Positions 10,511-18,000 of a DNA stretch of 64,000 nucleotides are shown piece after piece. Location: contig CANPDU010000008.1 in NCBI GenBank assembly GCA_947573135.1, positions 31,037 to 95,036 on the forward strand, in the 5' to 3' direction. Every line of letters starts with the position of its first letter. Positions within the stretch are counted from its first letter, which is position 1. Made by a program: the position numbers and the translations under genes. This DNA comes from an uncultured Bacteroidales bacterium (GTDB lineage Bacteria > Bacteroidota > Bacteroidia > Bacteroidales > Muribaculaceae). Under the pieces are notes generated by a model. That model had not been told where the DNA came from. It ran no database searches and saw only the letters and a program-made list of their open reading frames with translations.

Positions 10511-12313
10511 TTATTTATTCTTTATAAGCTCTATCTGACTGCTACAGACCTCGTTCCATTCGGCGACCATATTATTCCAGTCTGCAAGTTGCGCCAAAGG
10601 CATGCGTGTATTGTTGACTGTCACCGTCTTTACAACTGCCACCTTCTGCACCTCGGATACGAATTCACAGACAAGTTCCACGTTGCCGTTTTCGGCATGA
10701 AAGACTTCCGGAAGTTCTCCTATACTGTAGCCGTCAGGAATATTAAGAACCGACTTGCAGATTATCTTTACCGGAAACATAAATTCGTAGTCACTGCGGC
10801 GGTCAACCGGATCTATACGCCTGACAAACATATCATCATTCGTATTTAGATCTACATACATCCTGTCACCTGCATCGACTACAGCATTATCGTCGGTAAG
10901 AGAAGCTGTCAGCTCATAGACACCATCGTCTACATATTTGCCTTCTATACTTCCCTGAATCACCTCTACTTTTGGCCTTGGCCTGATTTCCAGTTCAAGC
11001 ACATCTTCCTTATATGTCCTGTTAAGGCCGTAGACCGATGAAAGAAATGCTTCGAGCATGTCACCCGTATAACGTTTTCGTCCATGCCCGGTCAGACACC
11101 CCTCGGAAATATCATATTCATACAGCCCGTCGCACACAACATTATCAGGGGACCGGCGGGGTATTCTGATCAATTTATATCCGCCGGCTGTAAACATAAT
11201 CGCATCTTTGCCCTGAATACTGAAAGGTATATCACAGGAGGAGATATATTCATATGTGGCATCAAGATAAAGTGTGTCATTCTCAGCCGGGGCAATACAA
11301 ATCATATGATCGGTTGCGGCAAGTGACGGATAATCGGCAATGTCAAACGGTATATGCTTCGTTCCGATACACGCTACTGACGCATCAACTCCGGCACGGT
11401 TAAGCAATGTCGCCAGCAGTAAAGCCATTCCTTTACAGTCACCGTATTGCTTTCTGATCACTTCAGCCGGAACATCGGGACGATAGCCCGCCTCTCCTTC
11501 TTCATTAGCGACATACCTGATCTTGCTTTGCACATATTTATATAAACCGGCTATTATCGCCCGGCGGTCTTTCGCATCACCGGCCGCTTCAGCCAATATA
11601 CGCGAGACATCAGGGATCACAGTATCGACATCAAGCATCTTACGATGGAAGTCATAAAGGTCTTCGACTCCGGAGAAATAGCCCTTTATCAGTATAAATG
11701 GCTCTGTAACCATAGCCGGAGGAGACGATTTGTCATCCGCTATACCCGGAAGATCTGTTATCGCAAATGTTACGACACGCGATCCATCAAGATTAGTGAT
11801 ATCATTGCGAATTATATTCTCCTTGGGGAAATTCAATTCAGCAAGTTCAATGCCGGAACACGAGGCCGGAAACTCAAACTTCACAAGTTTACTCCGTGTC
11901 GGATATATATCCGACAGTCCGATCTTCGCAAAGTGGGCGAAATTTTTGAATGTTCGTTTGAATTCTGCTTTGGCTTTTGCTCCTTTTGCCTTCAGATCAA
12001 GCTCGAAAAAACATATATAGCTGTCGTTATGAAAGACGCCCGAAGAATTAATATTTTTATATTGCGGTTTACCGCCCGAAGCTTTATCGAGGCTTATATC
12101 ATTACTGTAGAAACAATGAGGGACGACAGTTGCAGAGTGACGGGTGGCTTCATACTCTGTTCGTTCTTCGGCCTTCACTATATAGCCTGACGGAGTTTCG
12201 ACGACACGATAGCTCTCGTATGCGTCAGCTATCACGACATTGTCCGGCGTCGCGGCTAAAACCGACGGCGACATTGCAAGCAAGAATACCGATAGGGCAA
12301 TGACGGCTTTCAT
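10511..12313 (-). CDS. Exported DUF3857/transglutaminase-like protein with intact triad
   Basis: 600 residues with a signal peptide cut near ALSA-type residues 18-20 (SVLAA). An N-terminal DUF3857-like region precedes a transglutaminase core with Cys293 in YGDCKGMA, His336 in TDHMICI and Asp351 in YLDATYEY, the spacing of the papain-like triad. The C-terminal 200 residues are beta-rich. Enzymes of this family cut or cross-link peptides; no substrate can be read here. It is the first gene of a two-gene operon with the triad-less protein, under the promoter at 12344-12377. Confidence 0.8.
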   Translation of the reverse strand: MKAVIALSVFLLAMSPSVLAATPDNVVIADAYESYRVVETPSGYIVKAEERTEYEATRHSATVVPHCFYSNDISLDKASGGKPQYKNINSSGVFHNDSYICFFELDLKAKGAKAKAEFKRTFKNFAHFAKIGLSDIYPTRSKLVKFEFPASCSGIELAELNFPKENIIRNDITNLDGSRVVTFAITDLPGIADDKSSPPAMVTEPFILIKGYFSGVEDLYDFHRKMLDVDTVIPDVSRILAEAAGDAKDRRAIIAGLYKYVQSKIRYVANEEGEAGYRPDVPAEVIRKQYGDCKGMALLLATLLNRAGVDASVACIGTKHIPFDIADYPSLAATDHMICIAPAENDTLYLDATYEYISSCDIPFSIQGKDAIMFTAGGYKLIRIPRRSPDNVVCDGLYEYDISEGCLTGHGRKRYTGDMLEAFLSSVYGLNRTYKEDVLELEIRPRPKVEVIQGSIEGKYVDDGVYELTASLTDDNAVVDAGDRMYVDLNTNDDMFVRRIDPVDRRSDYEFMFPVKIICKSVLNIPDGYSIGELPEVFHAENGNVELVCEFVSEVQKVAVVKTVTVNNTRMPLAQLADWNNMVAEWNEVCSSQIELIKNK

Positions 12314-12343
12314 GACAAAAAGATTTTAAAGTTTATGATTTCG

Positions 12344-12377
12344 CAAAGATATCAATTATTTTGTCATTTCACACAAA
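12344..12377 (-). promoter_or_regulatory. Promoter of the transglutaminase-like pair
   Basis: TATCTTTG on the minus strand (12344-12351) matches the -7 box. TTTG at 12374-12377 is 22 bases upstream, slightly long. The spacer contains TTTTGTCATTT, an 11-base word repeated 50 bases further up. Confidence 0.7.
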
Positions 12378-12456
12378 GTTGCCACTTTTTTTAGCGTCAA
12401 TCTGATTTTTTTGTCATTTATGGCATCTCTATGGCTATACGCGCACACAAATGACA
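12359..12456. repeat. Repeated TGTCATTT words around the promoter
   Basis: TTTTGTCATTT occurs at 12359-12369 and again at 12409-12419. AAATGACA, the inverse of the last eight bases, is at 12449-12456, and ATGACAAAA overlaps the start codon at 12312-12320. One copy lies between the -7 and -33 boxes, where a repressor would block. The words are short and AT-rich, so chance is possible. Confidence 0.4.
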
Positions 12457-12508
12457 GGATAACCATTCAAAAGTCTTCCATCAAAGCGCCATCAGACTCA
12501 GAATATAA

Positions 12509-13060
12509 TTACAGGCTGAATTTTTCAGCATCCGCAAAACAAACGCCCTTCAGATCTTTTTCCGAAAACAACAATTCTCCTACCGGCAACGGAAATTCTA
12601 TTGCGATATCGGCATCTTTGAAACTTATGCAGCGTTCTGCACGAGGACAATATACGTTGTCGACCTTATACTGAAAAATCGCTGTTTCACTTACGACTAC
12701 AAAACCGTGGGCATAACCGCGCGGCACGAAAAGCTGGCAGCCGTTGTCAGCCGACAGTTCAAAAGATTGCCAACGCCCGAATGTCGGTGAATAAGTACGA
12801 AGATCTAAAGCATAGTCAATGACTTTACCCTCTGAAACTCTCACAAGCTTGGCCTGAGCAGCATCTCCGGCCTGATAATGAAGACCGCGGGCCACTCCAC
12901 GATGAGATTTTGATTCATTATCCTGAAGAAAATCTACCTTGCCGATATGCGCTTCAAATTCGTCACGCCGGTATGTCTCGCAGAAATAACCGCGGGAATC
13001 TCCATGTCGCACCGGGGTAATCATCCATACCCCGTCAAGCTCGGTTTTCGTGAAAGTCAT
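12509..13060 (-). CDS. rfbC: dTDP-4-dehydrorhamnose 3,5-epimerase
   Basis: 183 residues, normal length for RmlC, a cupin enzyme that epimerises dTDP-4-keto-6-deoxyglucose on the way to dTDP-rhamnose. The block ESKSHRGVARGLHYQ (residues 49-63) holds the catalytic histidine and QYKVDNVY holds a conserved tyrosine; RGYAHGFVV is the family cupin signature. The other dTDP-rhamnose genes are not in the window. It is divergent from the GlmU-like gene, each with its own -7 box in the 72-base gap. Confidence 0.93.
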   Translation of the reverse strand: MTFTKTELDGVWMITPVRHGDSRGYFCETYRRDEFEAHIGKVDFLQDNESKSHRGVARGLHYQAGDAAQAKLVRVSEGKVIDYALDLRTYSPTFGRWQSFELSADNGCQLFVPRGYAHGFVVVSETAIFQYKVDNVYCPRAERCISFKDADIAIEFPLPVGELLFSEKDLKGVCFADAEKFSL

Positions 13061-13086
13061 ATTGCTTTTAACTTCTTATTTTCACG

Positions 13087-13094
13087 CAAAATTA
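13087..13094 (-). promoter_or_regulatory. Promoter -7 box of rfbC
   Basis: TAATTTTG on the minus strand fits TAnnTTTG, 26 bases upstream of the rfbC start. No clear TTTG lies at the -33 position. Confidence 0.6.
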
Positions 13095-13106
13095 CGATAT
13101 TTTATG

Positions 13107-13114
13107 TAGTTTTG
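13107..13114 (+). promoter_or_regulatory. Promoter -7 box of the GlmU-like gene
   Basis: TAGTTTTG fits TAnnTTTG. Transcription would begin near 13121, just upstream of the ATG at 13133, which excludes the longer open frame that reaches back into rfbC. The -33 element is weak. Confidence 0.65.
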
Positions 13115-13132
13115 CGAATAAATTCATCAAAA

Positions 13133-14293
13133 ATGGACTACTTACTCATAGACGACGAAAACCGAAGAGCGAACCTTCTTCCGATGACATACACACGCCC
13201 CGTTTCTGAGCTGCGCATCGGAGCGCTCACATTGCGCGAAAAATGGCTCCGCATGTTGCCGGGCGAATACAGTTATGAGACTGCCGATTATCTCACTGAA
13301 ATATTTCCGGCCAAATGCGACCCGGCTGCCGCATCGACAATCAGCATAAATTCCGACATCATCCCCTCGCGTGCGCTTGCCGACATTGTCGCCGGACTTC
13401 AGCCGGGACAGGCAATCTACGACGCCGACGGCGTTCTGATTGCAGTACGTGGAACCGAGAAATCACATACAACTGTTGATTTCGATATACGCCGCGTCAG
13501 GAATCTTACCGATATATTCACTTTAAACGGAGCCGAGATCGAAGCCGACTTCACTCTTCTGACCGCCGGTCGCGAGAGCGCGCCGGTCAGCCCGACAGTC
13601 ACAATCGTCGGCGACCGTTCACGCTTATTCATCGAACCCGGCGCCACGGTCGAATGCTGCGCCATCAACGTGACACACGGCCCGGTTTATATCGGAGCCG
13701 ATGCTGAAGTAATGGAGTGTTCGGCGGTGCGTGGACCTGTGGCTATCTGCGAGCATTCATTTGTCAATATGGGCGCGAAAATATATGGTGAAACTACTAT
13801 AGGACCTTGGTCAAAGGTCGGCGGAGAACTTAATAATGTCGTCATCCACAGCTATTCGAATAAAGCGCACGACGGCTTCCTCGGAAACGCCGTGATCGGT
13901 TCATGGTGCAACCTCGGCGCTGGTTGTGTGTCCTCAAATCTGAAAAACGACTATACAGAGATCAAATTGTGGAACTATCCTTCACACCGTTTCATGCGCA
14001 CCGGACTTCAGTTCTGCGGGCTTATAATGGGCGACCACTCTAAAGCCGGCATCAACACTATGTTCAACACCGCTACCGTAGTCGGGGTCGGCGTCAATAT
14101 CCACGGCACCGGTTTCCCGCGTAATTTCGTCGCATCGTTCAGCGAGGGAGGCACAGCCGGTTTCAGCGATGTCTCGATGACAAAATTTTTCGATGTCGCC
14201 TCAAGAGTCATGGCGCGACGGGGCATCAAACTCACCGATGCCAACCGACGCATGTTCTACGCTATCCGCGATGCCGCCGAAAACTATAAATAG
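13133..14293 (+). CDS. Alternative GlmU-type sugar nucleotidyltransferase/acetyltransferase
   Basis: 386 residues from ATG 13133 (MDYLLIDDENRR), the start chosen because the promoter lies at 13107. The N-terminal half resembles the Bacteroidetes family described as alternative GlmU (TIGR03991), with LLPMTYTRPVSELRIG where a nucleotidyltransferase has its signature. The C-terminal half is a left-handed beta-helix with hexapeptide repeats (INVTHGPVYIGADAEV through IMGDHSKAGINTMFN). It would make UDP-GlcNAc or a related nucleotide sugar for envelope synthesis. The exact substrate is inferred from the family, not from the sequence. Confidence 0.8.
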   Translation: MDYLLIDDENRRANLLPMTYTRPVSELRIGALTLREKWLRMLPGEYSYETADYLTEIFPAKCDPAAASTISINSDIIPSRALADIVAGLQPGQAIYDADGVLIAVRGTEKSHTTVDFDIRRVRNLTDIFTLNGAEIEADFTLLTAGRESAPVSPTVTIVGDRSRLFIEPGATVECCAINVTHGPVYIGADAEVMECSAVRGPVAICEHSFVNMGAKIYGETTIGPWSKVGGELNNVVIHSYSNKAHDGFLGNAVIGSWCNLGAGCVSSNLKNDYTEIKLWNYPSHRFMRTGLQFCGLIMGDHSKAGINTMFNTATVVGVGVNIHGTGFPRNFVASFSEGGTAGFSDVSMTKFFDVASRVMARRGIKLTDANRRMFYAIRDAAENYK

Positions 14294-14303
14294 AGCATAA
14301 AAA

Positions 14304-14341
14304 TTGTCGGCAACCTCAATGTTAACATCGGTTGCCGACAA
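14304..14341. terminator. Perfect 12-bp hairpin between convergent genes
   Basis: TTGTCGGCAACC (14304-14315) and GGTTGCCGACAA (14330-14341) pair perfectly around 14 bases. It starts 10 bases after the GlmU-like stop. On the minus strand the stem is followed by TTTTTATGC, a good U-run, so it could also stop transcription from the AraC-type gene 194 bases away; on the plus strand no U-run follows. The remaining bases to 14534 hold only a short 7-bp hairpin at 14421-14438. Confidence 0.7.
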
Positions 14342-14534
14342 AGAATTGTGCGTGATTTCATACTATTTGTAATGTCTCTTTTTGCCTTGTGTCTGTTTGT
14401 GATGCTAAATTAGAATTCTATGTCCATTACAATGGACACATATCATATATTTACATGTCACAAAACGTAAAAAAGCAACGAGAAACGGTCTCAAATAGTA
14501 CAATATTTCGCAATATGCCGTAAAACGCCTTTAT

Positions 14535-15572
14535 TTACAACCGATTGTTCCCTACTCTGAACTTCTCGGGCGTACATCCGGCCATTTTGCTGAATATACG
14601 GTGAAAAGACTGCCGCGAATTGAAGCCCGACTGTTCGGCGATTATCTCGATGCGCTCCGATGTGGTTTCCAAAAGTTTCATCGCATGCCTTACACGGTAC
14701 TCATTAACAAATTCAAAGAAAGTCTTTCCTCGGCTGTTGTTAAAAAAACGGCTCACATAGGTGCGGTTAGAGTTGGTCATGTTTGCGACATCTGAAAGTT
14801 TCAGATGTGAGTTAAGAAAGATTTTGTCTTCTTCAAACAAGTGCTGTATCCTGACAAACAACTCGTCGGCATTTTTCTCATCATATGATTTCCGATCCTG
14901 ATCCGAGGGCATTTCCGACAACTCGTCGATTACGGACTCATGCTTGTAGATAAAGAAACATATAAACATCCATATCGTCAGCGAGCCGAGCAGATATACA
15001 GCTTCTATGTCGAGATCCGCGACCAGACAATCCAGGATCCAGAGTGAGAGTATTGCAAATAAGGAAATCAATATCGTTCTCAGCCAATTGAGATTTATGT
15101 TTTCCTCATAAGAAAAACGCTGTTTGAGCATACTGTGATACTTCGGAATTGCGATTACGGTCCAGACCGCGTATCCCAGACCATAGACGGCAGCCCATAT
15201 CACATCGGCATAATAAAACAATTCGTTATGCGTAATAAGATACAGAACAGGAAAAAGCACAAACGGCACTTCATGCATGACCATCGTTTTTACACGCAGT
15301 GTGCCGGGGCGACACAATTCAATCAGAATAAACGCATACAGCGGTACGGTCACCATGTCGGTAGATGTCATTACCATCCACTGATAATCGGTTTCCTGCT
15401 GTCCGGGGTGCATGAAAAAAAGATCTTTCAGGCACTGTATGCCGACAACAATCATCAGTGCGGCAACAAGTCTTGACAGCAGCGCACTGTTTTTACGCAA
15501 AAAGAACCATGCCATCATGAAGTAGAACATGACGCACAATCCATAGACAAAATAAATGCCGGGAAGAGTCAT
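14535..15572 (-). CDS. Membrane-anchored AraC-family transcriptional regulator
   Basis: 345 residues. Roughly the first 210 hold about seven hydrophobic segments (near 5-25, 32-52, 69-86, 98-115, 120-140, 165-185, 192-210). The last 100 form an AraC-type double helix-turn-helix, with LKLSDVANMTNSNRTYVSRFF and later IAEQSGFNSRQSFHRIFSK. The DNA-binding part would act from the inner membrane face, sensing an unknown signal through the membrane part. It lies downstream of the hexosaminidase on the same strand, separated by a long inverted repeat, so co-regulation is possible but not shown. Confidence 0.85.
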   Translation of the reverse strand: MTLPGIYFVYGLCVMFYFMMAWFFLRKNSALLSRLVAALMIVVGIQCLKDLFFMHPGQQETDYQWMVMTSTDMVTVPLYAFILIELCRPGTLRVKTMVMHEVPFVLFPVLYLITHNELFYYADVIWAAVYGLGYAVWTVIAIPKYHSMLKQRFSYEENINLNWLRTILISLFAILSLWILDCLVADLDIEAVYLLGSLTIWMFICFFIYKHESVIDELSEMPSDQDRKSYDEKNADELFVRIQHLFEEDKIFLNSHLKLSDVANMTNSNRTYVSRFFNNSRGKTFFEFVNEYRVRHAMKLLETTSERIEIIAEQSGFNSRQSFHRIFSKMAGCTPEKFRVGNNRL

Positions 15573-15599
15573 ATCGTAATCGCTCGTGAAAATATCATA

Positions 15600-15654
15600 G
15601 CTGTGCCGTCATCAGGATAAGTATAATCATACAATTCCTGCCTAACGGCACAGC
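15600..15654 (-). terminator. Long inverted repeat downstream of the hexosaminidase gene
   Basis: GCTGTGCCGT (15600-15609) and ACGGCACAGC (15645-15654) are perfect 10-base inverted repeats; CAGGA (15613-15617) and TCCTG (15636-15640) nest inside. On the minus strand the hairpin lies 22 bases after the GH20 stop and 27 bases before the AraC-type start, followed by TATGATATTTTC. It is probably a terminator or attenuator. Confidence 0.6.
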
Positions 15655-15676
15655 CTGTATTTATTGTCAGTTAAAA

Positions 15677-17911
15677 TTACAGTCTGACGATTGTAGTCAC
15701 CGAGCGTTTGCCGTTGAGATAATATGCCGCGCGGATCTGCTTGACGTCGCCGGGAAGCTCTACGGCATCTGTGTAAACCGCTGATTTTTCAGTCGGCTCG
15801 GAACCGTCGAGCGTATAGCGGATCTCGCCTTTGCCGGCATACGGAGCATTCATCAATGCTTTGCCGTCAGCTATTTTTATACCGGGCTGACGCATATGAT
15901 AATTATAGCCGGCATTCTCCCAGACATGGATCTCACGTTCGGCGATAACGGCATTGAAGTCCGCATTTGTATAAGTGGGCGTACTGTTCCAGGCGCGTTC
16001 TGCCAGACCGAGCATCTTAGGCAGCAGACGCATTTCCATGTCGGCAGCGCTGCGCACAGTCTCCGAGAACAACTGGCCTGAAAGTCCGAAGATCTTCTCG
16101 CGGTCGCCGGGCTGCAGAACGATAAGCTCTTCAGGATAGCCGCCGAGGCTGACAAATTCGTCGACCGGAGTGCTCCAGGTAAGACCGCGTTCGTCAGGAT
16201 GATAGCTTGCATTCATGTCGAGATAGAAACGGTTGACATTGCTGAGGATCAGCGGATAGCCGCCGTCAAGAGCCTGACGCGAAGGAGCATCCGGCGTGGT
16301 GAGTGACTGTGTCCAGCTATTGACTGAGTAAGCATTGCCGGCGACAGCCTTATTATAGTCATCAGTGCGTCCGCAGACAACTTCCTGCCAGCCGGAAACC
16401 TTGACGCCTTTTGATGCAAGATAGTCAGACACTCTGCGATTGAACACTGCATGCATATCGTGGTCGCTGGCCACGCCGTGCTCTTCCTTATACTTTATAA
16501 CCGACGGAGTGCCGCTCCACGATCCGTGGGGAACTTCATCGCCGCCTATGTGTATCGCGGGAAGCTCAACGCCGGCACGGGCATACATATCGATAATTCC
16601 GTCATAGACCTTTTCGAGGAAAGCATAAGTCGACTCCAAAGCCGGGTTCATCACATTGTCATGGAACGACTGAGCCGACGTGTAAACTGACGAATCCCCG
16701 TCTTCGATCAGACGATATGATGCATCACCTGTCGTACGATAGCGTTTTTCCATCGCTTTGATAGCCGCACGTGCATGACCGGGAGATTCGACTTCCGGAA
16801 GGACCTTAATACCGAGACTGTCGGCATAACGGAGCATACCTATAAAATCATCTTGAGTGAAATATCCGTTGGCGGTTCCCGCCTTAGAATCAGGGTTGCC
16901 GTCGCCGGCATGAATCTGGGCGATGAATTCTGCGTCGTCAAAAGTGTAGCCGCGGCGAGCACCGACCTCTACGAGTTCGGGAAGACCGGGGATGTCAAGA
17001 CGCCATGCGTCGTCATCACTGAAGTGAAAGTGCAGATGATTGAAACCGTAACGGGCCAGCATATCAAGCACGCGGCGCATTTCAGCCGGAGTCTGATAGT
17101 TACGTGAGATGTCGATCATCACCGCACGATAGCGGAAATCTGGTTCATCCTCAACAATCGCGTTAGCGACAGTCGGTCCTGCAAAGCCTGCCACGAGGTC
17201 AGCCGCACGGCGGTGAGCGATGCTCATAAATTCAGGCGCGGCCTCGACTGTGGCCACATTATCGGCTATTGTTATGGTATATTTTTCACCCTGTGCGCTG
17301 TCTGTCGGTTTGTCGACAATCTTAATGTCGGCGACTGTCGACTCTCCGTCAGTCAATGTAACTTTCTTGAATGACGGTATCACCTCATAGTCACCGGCCT
17401 TGTCGGCGGCAAGGGACTCATTGAACGCAAAAATATCCTCAGCCTTGGGCATACGGTCGAGCGCAGCAGTCGAATACTGCTCCGGGAAGGCGGTCATAGA
17501 CGCAAATGTAAGTTCTACGGGCGACGTAGTTCCGTCTGTATTGGCGGTATGGACTCCGTCGGGAGCATAACAGATCGACCGGAGTTCGTCTTTGACCCGG
17601 ATATCGACAACGATTGTATCACCTTCCGCACCGCGGAAACGGGGGGATGCGACACAATAGTATCCCGGCATAATCTCGATAAGGGTATCGGCGGGATTGA
17701 GCGTCGACATCGGTCGGGCGAACTGATTGAAGGCTAATCGGTCGAAATCAAGATCGCCGCTGACTGTGAAGCGCTGCACATAGTAACTGCCCGCTTCGTC
17801 CGAGCTGTTGCCGAGTGTTTCCCACTGCACCTGGGTCGTTTTAGGCGCCGACCCGCATGATGACATCGCGAAAACCACGGCAAAAGCCGGTAATGCACTT
17901 GTAAATTTCAT
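15677..17911 (-). CDS. Beta-N-acetylhexosaminidase (GH20), lipoprotein
   Basis: 744 residues. The signal peptide ends in a lipoprotein-like box with Cys19 (AMSSCGS), so the enzyme is probably membrane anchored. A GH20b-like N-terminal domain leads into the catalytic barrel: YRAVMIDISRNYQ near 261, HLHFHFSDDDAWRLDI near 292, and HIGGDEVP with the catalytic Asp458-Glu459 pair. A chitobiase-type C-terminal domain follows (YTLDGSEPTEKSAVYTD). It removes terminal GlcNAc or GalNAc from host glycans or peptidoglycan-type chains. It has its own promoter at 17952-17959. Confidence 0.95.
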   Translation of the reverse strand: MKFTSALPAFAVVFAMSSCGSAPKTTQVQWETLGNSSDEAGSYYVQRFTVSGDLDFDRLAFNQFARPMSTLNPADTLIEIMPGYYCVASPRFRGAEGDTIVVDIRVKDELRSICYAPDGVHTANTDGTTSPVELTFASMTAFPEQYSTAALDRMPKAEDIFAFNESLAADKAGDYEVIPSFKKVTLTDGESTVADIKIVDKPTDSAQGEKYTITIADNVATVEAAPEFMSIAHRRAADLVAGFAGPTVANAIVEDEPDFRYRAVMIDISRNYQTPAEMRRVLDMLARYGFNHLHFHFSDDDAWRLDIPGLPELVEVGARRGYTFDDAEFIAQIHAGDGNPDSKAGTANGYFTQDDFIGMLRYADSLGIKVLPEVESPGHARAAIKAMEKRYRTTGDASYRLIEDGDSSVYTSAQSFHDNVMNPALESTYAFLEKVYDGIIDMYARAGVELPAIHIGGDEVPHGSWSGTPSVIKYKEEHGVASDHDMHAVFNRRVSDYLASKGVKVSGWQEVVCGRTDDYNKAVAGNAYSVNSWTQSLTTPDAPSRQALDGGYPLILSNVNRFYLDMNASYHPDERGLTWSTPVDEFVSLGGYPEELIVLQPGDREKIFGLSGQLFSETVRSAADMEMRLLPKMLGLAERAWNSTPTYTNADFNAVIAEREIHVWENAGYNYHMRQPGIKIADGKALMNAPYAGKGEIRYTLDGSEPTEKSAVYTDAVELPGDVKQIRAAYYLNGKRSVTTIVRL

Positions 17912-17951
17912 TTAATGATGGTTTTATGGTTGTGTTGGAATATTCTAAATG

Positions 17952-17959
17952 CAAAGTTA
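17952..17959 (-). promoter_or_regulatory. Promoter -7 box of the hexosaminidase gene
   Basis: TAACTTTG on the minus strand, 40 bases upstream of the start, matches TAnnTTTG. The -33 region has only a partial TTTC. Confidence 0.6.
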
Positions 17960-18000
17960 GCATAAAAAATCTCTTCCGAAACCGATCACACCATAAAATA

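Noticed and set aside
12412..12456. TGTCATTT/AAATGACA inverted repeat as a terminator after rfbC
   Set aside because: Arms are separated by 29 bases and the stem is followed by A residues on the minus strand rather than T.
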